Origin: JBDTGE01 sp050742975
Lineage (GTDB): Bacteria > Actinomycetota > Actinomycetes > Mycobacteriales > Jatrophihabitantaceae
Length of the DNA stretch: 33,567 bases
Direction of reading: 5' to 3'
Assembly (NCBI GenBank): GCA_050742975.1
Contig: JBOGDQ010000332.1
Coordinates: 1 to 33,567, forward strand
The translations under genes and the position numbers were made by a program. The notes below the pieces were generated by a model. The model saw nothing but the letters and a program-made list of their open reading frames with translations. It searched no databases and was not told the origin of the DNA. Position 1 is the stretch's first letter; each line of letters begins with the position of its first letter. Positions 23,628 through 30,757 of the stretch are shown here, in pieces.

Positions 23628-25701
23628 GTTCCGGCACCGGCCCGTGGGCGCGCGCAGGCTCGCCGTCATCGTCGTGCTCGTCGCCTCGATGATCGCCACC
23701 CTGCTGGGACGGCTGTACTACGTGCAGCTGCTGGACCCGAACAAGCCGGTGCAGTCGGCCGGTCGCACGCACGAGGGCGTGATCGTCGTGCCGGCGCCGC
23801 GCGGCCTGATCGTCGACGCGAGCGGCCGTCCGCTGGTGCAGAACACCTCGGTGCAGGTGATCACCGTGGACCGCGAGACGCTGCAGGGCCTGCACGACCA
23901 CGGCAGCGCCGTCCTGGCCCGGCTGGCCGCCCTGCTCAAGACGACGCCCGGCCACCTCGCGAAACAGATCACGCCCTGCTCGCCCAAGGTGAAGGCGCCG
24001 TGCTGGACCGGCGAGCCGTACCAGCCCGTCCCGGTCGCCGCGAACGCGTCGACCGAGGTCGTCCTCGCCGTGGGGGAGCGCCGCGAGGATTTCCCTGGGG
24101 TCGCGGTCGAGACGATGACGATGCCTGAGTACCCGTACGGTTCGCTGGCCGCGCACGTCCTCGGCTACACCGGCCAGATCACCGAGGCGGACAAGAAGGC
24201 CGACAAGTCGCTCACCGACGCCGACACGATCGGACGCACCGGCCTGCAGGCCGAGTACGACTCGATCCTGCGCGGTACCGACGGCAGCATCACGATGCAG
24301 CTCAGCCCGCAGGGCTACGCGGTGGGCGGCGGGACGAGCGTGGCCCCTAGACAGGGTGACACGCTCGTCACGAGCATCGACCTGAACATCCAGAAGCTGG
24401 CCGAGAAGGCACTCGTCGCGGAGATCGCCGACCGGCGCCGGGCCGGCAAGAAGGCTACGTCCGGCGCGGTGGTGGTGATGGATCCCAACACCGGACGCAT
24501 CATCGCCGCCGCCAGCTACCCGACCTACGACCCGCAGCTGTTCGTCGGCGGTATCTCGCCGGTCGACTACGCCAGGCTGACCGCGCCGGGTGCCGACGAT
24601 CCGCTCGTCGGCCGTGCGATCGCCGGGCAGTACGCGCCGGGCTCGACGTTCAAGCTGATCACCTCGTCGTCCTTGCTGGTGCATCACGAGATCACGACGG
24701 ACGGCATCTACCCGTGCCCCGGTTCGCTGACCATCGACGGCCGGGTGAAGACGAACTACGACTCGGAGGTCCTGGGCCCGATCGACCTCGAGAACGCGCT
24801 CGGCTATTCGTGCGACACGTTCTTCTACGCACCGGAGGCCGCCGAGTACTACCGGGACCAGGCGCGCGTCGATGCGGGCAAGAGGCCGAACGAGTACCTG
24901 CAGAAGATGGCTTCGCTGTACGGCGTCGGCAGCGCACCGGGCATCGACCTGCCGATCGGCGAGCAGGCGAGCGGTTCGTACGCGGACCGCGAGACGCGCA
25001 TGGCCCGCTGGAAGGCCGAACGCACGCAGTACTGCGCCCAGGCGCGCAAGGGCTACCCGGACGTCGCGGATCCGGCTCAGCGCGCCTACCTCACCCAACT
25101 GGCTTCGGAGAACTGCACCGACGGCTGGCGCTACCGGGCCGGCGACAACGCCGACATGGCGATCGGGCAGGGCGAGACGACGGTGTCCCCGCTGCAGCTC
25201 GCGATCGCGTACTCGGCGCTGGTCAACGGTGGCAGGGTCTGGGAGCCGCGCCTGGGGTGGGCGGTCGTCGACGGCACGGGCAAGCTCGTCCGCACGATCG
25301 AACCCAAGGTGCGCGACACGGTGCCGGTCAGCCGCAAGGACCTCAACTACATCGCGAACTCGCTCAACTTCAGCCGCGGCTGGGCGGTCTCGGGCGCGTT
25401 CGCCTACCTCGGCTCGAAGTACCAGTCGCGGATCGGCGGCAAGACCGGCACGGCCGAGGTCGAGGGCAAGGACGACACGTCCTGGCTGGCGACCTGGGGC
25501 CCGATCACCAAGGACAGCAAGGGGAATGTCGGCGCCAAGTTCGTGGTCGTCGGCATGATCGAGCAGGCCGGGACGGGCGCGACCGCCGCCGGCCCGATGC
25601 TCAAGCGGATCTGGGACGCGATCATGGGTGCGCACGGCAAGCCCATCGTCCCCAACTCCGCCCCTATCACCACGCTCCCCAAAGTAAGAACCGCGCGATG
25701 A
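23620..25701 (+). CDS. mrdA: Penicillin-binding protein 2 (peptidoglycan D,D-transpeptidase MrdA)
   Basis: A 693-residue class B penicillin-binding protein that crosslinks wall peptides during elongation or spore wall synthesis. It has one N-terminal transmembrane helix (LAVIVVLVASMIATLLGRLYYVQLL), then a pedestal domain, then the transpeptidase. The active-site serine is Ser342 in STFK (342-345), the second motif is SCD (397-399), and KTGT begins at residue 608. The GTG at 23620 overlaps mreD by eight bases and puts the helix near the N-terminus. The region around residues 415-505, containing Cys472 and Cys499, is longer than in E. coli PBP2 and may be a lineage-specific loop. It is followed by rodA, its glycosyltransferase partner. 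Confidence 0.95.
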   Translation: MAEFRHRPVGARRLAVIVVLVASMIATLLGRLYYVQLLDPNKPVQSAGRTHEGVIVVPAPRGLIVDASGRPLVQNTSVQVITVDRETLQGLHDHGSAVLARLAALLKTTPGHLAKQITPCSPKVKAPCWTGEPYQPVPVAANASTEVVLAVGERREDFPGVAVETMTMPEYPYGSLAAHVLGYTGQITEADKKADKSLTDADTIGRTGLQAEYDSILRGTDGSITMQLSPQGYAVGGGTSVAPRQGDTLVTSIDLNIQKLAEKALVAEIADRRRAGKKATSGAVVVMDPNTGRIIAAASYPTYDPQLFVGGISPVDYARLTAPGADDPLVGRAIAGQYAPGSTFKLITSSSLLVHHEITTDGIYPCPGSLTIDGRVKTNYDSEVLGPIDLENALGYSCDTFFYAPEAAEYYRDQARVDAGKRPNEYLQKMASLYGVGSAPGIDLPIGEQASGSYADRETRMARWKAERTQYCAQARKGYPDVADPAQRAYLTQLASENCTDGWRYRAGDNADMAIGQGETTVSPLQLAIAYSALVNGGRVWEPRLGWAVVDGTGKLVRTIEPKVRDTVPVSRKDLNYIANSLNFSRGWAVSGAFAYLGSKYQSRIGGKTGTAEVEGKDDTSWLATWGPITKDSKGNVGAKFVVVGMIEQAGTGATAAGPMLKRIWDAIMGAHGKPIVPNSAPITTLPKVRTAR

Positions 25702-26906
25702 CGATGACGACGAGGGACCCGCGGGCGCCGTTCACGCTGACACCGCTGGCCCGGCCCCTGGAGCGACGGCAGCGTGGCTACGACCTACTGCTTGCCGGGT
25801 CCGCGCTGGCCCTGTCGCTGATCGGCGCCGTCCTGGTGTGGGCGGCGACCCGGGATCTGCAGCGGGCGCAGGGGGCCGACCCGCAAGGGTTCCTGTACCG
25901 GCACCTGCTGAATGTCGTGATTGCGGCGCTGCTCATGCTCGCCGCCTCACGCATCGACGCGCGGCTGATGCGCCTGTTCGGCCCCATCGTCTACGCGGCC
26001 AGCGTGCTCGGGCTGCTGCTCGTGTTCGTCGCCGGCAGCACGATCAACGGCGCGCACGCGTGGATCCGGATCGGCGGCGGGTTCGAGGTCCAGCCGTCGG
26101 AGTTCATGAAGCTCGGCCTGATCGTCGGAATGGCGGTCCTGTTCACCCAGCGCGCGAACGAGCGGCGGCGGCCAGGTGCGGCCGGCCCGGTCCGGCACAC
26201 GATCACCGCGCCGAGCACGTCCGACATCGTGCTGGCGATCGTCCTGATCGCGGTGCCGCTCGCCCTGGTCATGCTGCAGCCGGACCTGGGCTCGGCGATG
26301 GTGCTGGCTGCGGCGGCGTTCGGGGTCCTCGTCGCGGCAGCCGTGCCCGCCCGCTGGACGCTGGGCCTCATGCTGCTCGCGGTCCTCGTCGCCGTCGTGG
26401 TGGTGAAGGCCGGACTGCTCGCCGACTACCAGCTCGCTCGGTTCACCTCGTTCGCCAACCCCGGGCACGATCCGCAAGGGGCCGCGTACAACGTGACGCA
26501 GGCGCACATCGCCATCGCCAACGGCGGGCTGTTCGGGACCGGCCTGTTCAACGGCCCGCAGACCAACGGCGGGTTCGTGCCCGAGCAGCAGACGGACTTC
26601 GTGTTCTCTGTCGCGGGCGAGGAGTTCGGGCTGCTGGGCGGCTCGGTGATCATCGCGCTGTTCGCCGTCCTGTGCTGGCGCGCGCTGCGGATCGCCAGGT
26701 CGGCCGATCCCGCCGGGCGCCTGGTCGCCGTCGGCATCGTGTGCTGGTTCGCGTTCCAGACGTTCCAGAACGTCGGCATGAACCTCGGCCTGATGCCGGT
26801 CACCGGCCTGCCGCTGCCGTTCGTGTCCTACGGCGGCTCGTCGATGTTCGCGCAGGGCCTGGCGATCGGGCTGCTGCAGGCGGTGCGCCGCAGCGGATCG
26901 GACTGA
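25698..26906 (+). CDS. rodA: Peptidoglycan glycosyltransferase RodA (SEDS family)
   Basis: A 402-residue membrane enzyme that polymerises lipid II into glycan strands with PBP2. About ten hydrophobic helices are seen. Family blocks are GAHAWIRIGGGFEVQPSEFMK, MLQPDLGSAMVL, and QQTDFVFSVAGEEFGLLGG, where Asp300 is the likely catalytic residue. The C-terminal signature GLPLPFVSYGGSSMFA is complete. The ATG at 25698 overlaps the PBP2 stop by four bases; the N-terminus MTMTTRDPRAPFTLTPLARP is cytoplasmic. The gene ends six bases before the convergent EamA gene. Confidence 0.95.
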   Translation: MTMTTRDPRAPFTLTPLARPLERRQRGYDLLLAGSALALSLIGAVLVWAATRDLQRAQGADPQGFLYRHLLNVVIAALLMLAASRIDARLMRLFGPIVYAASVLGLLLVFVAGSTINGAHAWIRIGGGFEVQPSEFMKLGLIVGMAVLFTQRANERRRPGAAGPVRHTITAPSTSDIVLAIVLIAVPLALVMLQPDLGSAMVLAAAAFGVLVAAAVPARWTLGLMLLAVLVAVVVVKAGLLADYQLARFTSFANPGHDPQGAAYNVTQAHIAIANGGLFGTGLFNGPQTNGGFVPEQQTDFVFSVAGEEFGLLGGSVIIALFAVLCWRALRIARSADPAGRLVAVGIVCWFAFQTFQNVGMNLGLMPVTGLPLPFVSYGGSSMFAQGLAIGLLQAVRRSGSD

Positions 26907-26912
26907 GCCGAG

Positions 26913-27773
26913 TCAGTCGAGCACCTGCGGCACGCTCTGATGGCGCGAGGTGAGCGTGGTTCCGACGCTGGCGACGATCACCATCGCTATGGCGACCGCC
27001 AGCACGCCCGACAGTGGCTGGCTCAGCACCAGAACGCCGGCCAGCGCGGCCACCGCCGGCTCCAGACTCATCAGCAGGCCGAACGCCGACGGGCGCAGCC
27101 GGCGCAGCGCGACGATCTCCAGCGAGTAGGGGATGAGCGAGGACAGCAGCGCCACGGCCAGGCCACCGGCCAGCACCTCCGGACGGCCGAGCGCCGATCC
27201 GCCCTCGACGATGCCGGCGGGCAGGGTGATCAACGTTCCGACACCGAGCGCGATCGCCAGGCCGTCCAGTGCCGGGAACACCGAACCCACCCGCTTGGAC
27301 AGCAGGATGTAACAGGCCCAGCAGGCCGCCGCGATCAGGACGAGGACGATCCCCAGCGCGGTGACGCCCGCATGGCTGCCGCGCAGCGCGATCAGCACGA
27401 CACCACCGCCGGCCAGCACGATCCACAGCCCGTCGAGCGCGCGCCGCGAACCGGCGACGGCCACGCCCAGCGGGCCCAGGAACTCGATCGTGACCGCGAT
27501 GCCCAGCGGCAGCCGGTCCAGCGCCTCGTAGAAGCTCCAGTTCATCCCGCCGAGCACGACACCGAAGGCGACCGCGCTCAGCACGTCCGAGCGGGTACGG
27601 CCGCGGACGGACGGTCGCGCCACCGCGAGCAGGATCGCCGCGGACAGGCCGAGGCGCAGGAGCACGATGCCGCCCGGACCGGCCTGGTCGAACAGCCGCG
27701 CCGCGAACGCCGCGCCGAACTGGACCGACCCGATGCTGCCGAGCAGCAGCAGTTGCGGGGGGACCGGGCGCAT
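26913..27773 (-). CDS. EamA/RhtA-family membrane transporter
   Basis: The protein is 286 residues with about ten transmembrane helices in two EamA repeats, the usual layout of drug/metabolite exporters. The first repeat contains LLLLGSIGSVQFGAAFAARL and GMNWSFYEALDRLPLGIAVT, where the 'xYxALxxLPLGxAVTIEFLGPL' pattern points to the RhtA-like (homoserine/threonine exporter) branch. The second ends SLIPYSLEIVALRRL and LEPAVAALAGVLVL. The substrate is not known. The ATG at 27773 is preferred because GAGAGG lies upstream at suitable spacing. An ATG at 27806 would add 11 residues but has no site. It is divergent from the radical SAM gene and convergent with rodA. Confidence 0.88.
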   Translation of the reverse strand: MRPVPPQLLLLGSIGSVQFGAAFAARLFDQAGPGGIVLLRLGLSAAILLAVARPSVRGRTRSDVLSAVAFGVVLGGMNWSFYEALDRLPLGIAVTIEFLGPLGVAVAGSRRALDGLWIVLAGGGVVLIALRGSHAGVTALGIVLVLIAAACWACYILLSKRVGSVFPALDGLAIALGVGTLITLPAGIVEGGSALGRPEVLAGGLAVALLSSLIPYSLEIVALRRLRPSAFGLLMSLEPAVAALAGVLVLSQPLSGVLAVAIAMVIVASVGTTLTSRHQSVPQVLD

Positions 27774-27841
27774 GCTCGCGATCCTCTCAGGCAGTTCCGC
27801 GCGCATGCGCTCGGGTGCAAACCGGGCGGGTGACGAGCACG

Positions 27842-27847
27842 TAGCAT
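27842..27847 (+). promoter_or_regulatory. -10 box of a probable leaderless promoter for the radical SAM gene
   Basis: TAGCAT fits TANNNT and ends eight bases before the GTG at 27856, with no ribosome binding site between. Confidence 0.5.
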
Positions 27848-27855
27848 CAGCAGGC

Positions 27856-29784
27856 GTGAGTACTGCCCCCGATTCGCTGTTCCCCCGCCTTGAGCCGCTG
27901 CTTCCGCGCGTCAGCAAGCCGATCCAATACGTCGGCGGCGAGCTGAACGCGCGCAGCAAGGATTGGGACAGTGTCGCCGTGCACTGGGCGCTCATGTACC
28001 CCGACGCGTACGAGGTCGGCCTGCCGAACCAGGGCACCCAGATCCTGTACGAGGTGATCAACGAACGACCCGACGCACTGGCCGAACGCACCTACGCGGT
28101 GTGGCCGGACCTCGAGGCCCTGATGCGCGAGCACGGGATCGGCCAGTTCACCGTGGACACGCACCGCCCGATCGCGGCGTTCGACCTGCTGGGCATCTCG
28201 TTCTCGACCGAGCTCGGCTACACGAACCTGCTCACCGCGCTCGACCTGGCCGGCATCCCGCTGCACGCCGCCGATCGGGACGAGTCGCACCCGATCGTGG
28301 TGGCCGGCGGGCACGCGGCGTTCAACCCGGAGCCGATCTCAGACTTCATCGACGCCGCGGTCCTGGGCGACGGCGAGCAGATCGTCGGCATCGTCACTGA
28401 CCTGACCGCCGGCTGGAAGGCCGAGGGATGCCCCGGCGGCCGGGACGAGTTGCTGCTGCGGCTGGCGAGGACCGGCGGCGTCTACGTTCCGCGCTTCTAC
28501 GACCTCACCTACCTGAGCGACGGCCGGATCGGGGCCGTCACCCCGAACCGCGACGGGGTCCCGGACCGGGTCAGCAAGCACACCGTGATGAACCTGGACG
28601 AGTGGCCTTACCCGAAGACCCCGCTGGTACCGCTGGCCGAGTCCGTCCACGAGCGCATGTCGGTCGAGATCTTCCGCGGCTGCACGCGGGGCTGCCGGTT
28701 CTGCCAGGCCGGCATGATCACCCGCCCGGTCCGCGAGCGCAGCATCACCGGCATCGGCGAGATGGTGGCCGACGGACTGAAGGCGACCGGGTTCGAGGAG
28801 GTCGGCCTGCTGTCGCTGTCCTCCGCCGACCACTCCGAGATCGCGCAGATCACCAAGCAGCTCGCCGACCGGTACGAGGACGACCGGGTCAGCCTGTCGC
28901 TGCCCTCCACCCGGGTCGACGCGTTCAACATCGACCTGGCCAACGAGCTCTCGCGCAACGGTCGTCGCTCCGGGCTGACGTTCGCGCCCGAGGGTGGTTC
29001 CGAACGGCTGCGCCGCGTGATCAACAAGATGGTCAGCAAGGACGACCTGATTCGCACCGTCTCGACGGCGTACGGAAACGGCTGGCGCCAGGTGAAGCTG
29101 TACTTCATGTGCGGCCTGCCGACCGAGACCGACGAGGACGTGCTGGAGATCGCCGAGATGGCGCACGACGTCATCCGCGCCGGACGCGAGGCCGCGGGCC
29201 AGAAGGACATCCGCTGCACCGTCTCGATCGGCGGATTCGTCCCCAAGCCGCACACCCCGTTCCAGTGGGCTGCGCAGGCAGATCCGGAGACGATCGACAA
29301 CCGGCTGCGCAAGCTCCGCGCGGCGATCAACGCGAACAAGTCGCTGGGCCGCGCGGTGGGCATGCGCTATCACGACGGCGAGCCCTCCCTCGTCGAGGGC
29401 CTGCTGTCCCGCGGCGACCGGCGCGTCGGCGCGGTCATCGAGGCGGTGTGGCGCGACGGCGGCCGGTTCGACGGCTGGAGCGAGTACTTCTCCTTCTCCC
29501 GCTGGGTTTCCCAGGCCGACGCCGTGTTCGCGGGCACGCCGGTCGACCTCGCCTGGTACACCACGCGGGAGCGTGACGGCGACGAGGTGCTGCCCTGGGA
29601 TCACCTCGACGCCGGCCTGGACAAGCAGTGGCTGTGGGATGACTGGCAGGACGCCCTCGGCGAGTTCGAGCAGGACGACTGCCGGTGGACGCCCTGCTTC
29701 GACTGCGGCGTCTGCTCGAACCTGGGCACGGACATCCAGATCGGGCCGACCGGGCGATCGCTGCTCCCGCTCGTCGCCACGTAA
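27856..29784 (+). CDS. B12-binding-like radical SAM protein, TIGR03960 family
   Basis: A 642-residue protein. The N-terminal half resembles a cobalamin-binding fold (YEVGLPNQGTQILYEVIN). The radical SAM core carries the cluster motif Cys276, Cys280, Cys283 in RGCTRGCRFCQAGMI, with later blocks TFAPEGGSERLRRVIN and KLYFMCGLPTETDED. A C-terminal cysteine group, PCFDCGVC, could bind a further metal or cluster. Members occur widely, next to or fused with a DUF2344 protein, upstream of RNase E/G; the reaction is not established. The GTG at 27856 is chosen for the adjacent -10 box and the start MSTAPDSLFPRLEPLLPRV. The longer open frame upstream is antisense to the EamA gene. Its stop overlaps the next ATG by one base. 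Confidence 0.92.
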   Translation: MSTAPDSLFPRLEPLLPRVSKPIQYVGGELNARSKDWDSVAVHWALMYPDAYEVGLPNQGTQILYEVINERPDALAERTYAVWPDLEALMREHGIGQFTVDTHRPIAAFDLLGISFSTELGYTNLLTALDLAGIPLHAADRDESHPIVVAGGHAAFNPEPISDFIDAAVLGDGEQIVGIVTDLTAGWKAEGCPGGRDELLLRLARTGGVYVPRFYDLTYLSDGRIGAVTPNRDGVPDRVSKHTVMNLDEWPYPKTPLVPLAESVHERMSVEIFRGCTRGCRFCQAGMITRPVRERSITGIGEMVADGLKATGFEEVGLLSLSSADHSEIAQITKQLADRYEDDRVSLSLPSTRVDAFNIDLANELSRNGRRSGLTFAPEGGSERLRRVINKMVSKDDLIRTVSTAYGNGWRQVKLYFMCGLPTETDEDVLEIAEMAHDVIRAGREAAGQKDIRCTVSIGGFVPKPHTPFQWAAQADPETIDNRLRKLRAAINANKSLGRAVGMRYHDGEPSLVEGLLSRGDRRVGAVIEAVWRDGGRFDGWSEYFSFSRWVSQADAVFAGTPVDLAWYTTRERDGDEVLPWDHLDAGLDKQWLWDDWQDALGEFEQDDCRWTPCFDCGVCSNLGTDIQIGPTGRSLLPLVAT

Positions 29785-30590
29785 TGGCGCGCCGGGTTCC
29801 CGACGGGCCGCCGCCGCCACCGATCGTGCAGCGAGTACGCCTTCGCTACGCCAAACGCGGTCGGCTGCGGTTCATCTCGCACCGCGACTTCGCGCGCGCG
29901 TTCGAGCGGGCCCTGCGCCGGGCCGAGGTGCCGATGGCCTACTCCGCTGGCTTCCACCCGCATCCGAAGATCAGCTACCTCGGCGCCGCCCCGACCGGCG
30001 TCGCGAGCGAGGCCGAGTTCCTCGAGATCGCGCTGGCCGTCGAGACCGACGTCGAGCAGCTGCGGATCCGGATCGGCACGGCGCTGCCGGACGGGCTGGA
30101 TGTGCTCGAGGCGGTCACGGCGGGCCCGGGTTCGCTTGCCGAGCGGATCGAGGCCTCCCATTGGCGGCTCGAACTGCCCGGAACGAGCGAGGATGCGGCT
30201 CGGACCGCGGTCGAGGTCTTCCTCGCGCAGGAGCAGGTCATGGTCGAGCGGTTGACCAAGGACGGGCGCCGGATGCTCGATGCGCGCGCTCCCGTCGTGT
30301 CCGCAGTCGTGTCCGCCGGCGTGCCGGCAGGCCGGTCGTCGGGCGCGTCGCCGGGCACCGAGCGGCCGGACCGGGTACCGCGTGCGATACTGGACGTGGT
30401 GGTACGGCAGGTGACCCCGGCCGTACGGCCCGACGACGTTCTCACCGCTTTGCGGAGCGTTGCCGGTCTCGCCCTCGATGTACCGCCCGTTGCGGTGCGC
30501 CTGGCGCAGGGACCGCTGAACGACGCAGGTGAGGTCGGTGACCCGCTCAGCCATGATCGGGCGCCGGCAGGAACGGCGCCGCAGAACTAG
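29784..30590 (+). CDS. DUF2344 (TIGR03936) family protein, partner of the radical SAM protein
   Basis: The protein is 268 residues. The family N-terminus is clear: QRVRLRYAKRGRLRFISHRD, then GFHPHPKISYLGAAPTGVASEAEFLEI. The ATG at 29784 shares one base with the upstream TAA (TAATG), indicating coupled translation and a joint function, which in other genomes is supported by gene fusions. From about residue 170 the sequence becomes low in complexity (PVVSAVVSAGVPAGRSSG), including a near 12-bp tandem repeat near 30292-30316, before a final conserved stretch. Function is unknown. Proposals link the pair to tRNA or ribosome modification, which I cannot test. Confidence 0.9.
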   Translation: MARRVPDGPPPPPIVQRVRLRYAKRGRLRFISHRDFARAFERALRRAEVPMAYSAGFHPHPKISYLGAAPTGVASEAEFLEIALAVETDVEQLRIRIGTALPDGLDVLEAVTAGPGSLAERIEASHWRLELPGTSEDAARTAVEVFLAQEQVMVERLTKDGRRMLDARAPVVSAVVSAGVPAGRSSGASPGTERPDRVPRAILDVVVRQVTPAVRPDDVLTALRSVAGLALDVPPVAVRLAQGPLNDAGEVGDPLSHDRAPAGTAPQN

Positions 30591-30605
30591 CACAGCACGA
30601 CCACC

Positions 30606-30672
30606 CACCGGGAATCGGTGCCCGACCGGCCGAGACCCGAAGCAGACTTCGCGGGTGTCCTCAACGGACACC
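30606..30672 (+). promoter_or_regulatory. Structured leader upstream of the RNase E/G gene
   Basis: Within the 167-base gap before rne there are two clean short hairpins: CACCG-GGAAT-CGGTG (30606-30620) and GGTGTCC-TCAAC-GGACACC (30654-30672). RNase E messages in E. coli are autoregulated through a structured leader. Whether these hairpins serve the same purpose here is inference. They could also terminate the radical SAM-DUF2344 transcript, though no T tract follows. Confidence 0.35.
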
Positions 30673-30757
30673 GGCCACAACCGCCCTCGCGCGGCCGCGG
30701 TCTCGCCGATCCGGCGACACCGCGCCCGGGGGCTGAGAAACGGAGTGACCCGAGCAC

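Noticed and set aside
27774..28091. N-terminal extension of the EamA protein
   Set aside because: The extension overlaps the radical SAM gene in antisense and lacks helices. The ATG at 27773 has a ribosome binding site.
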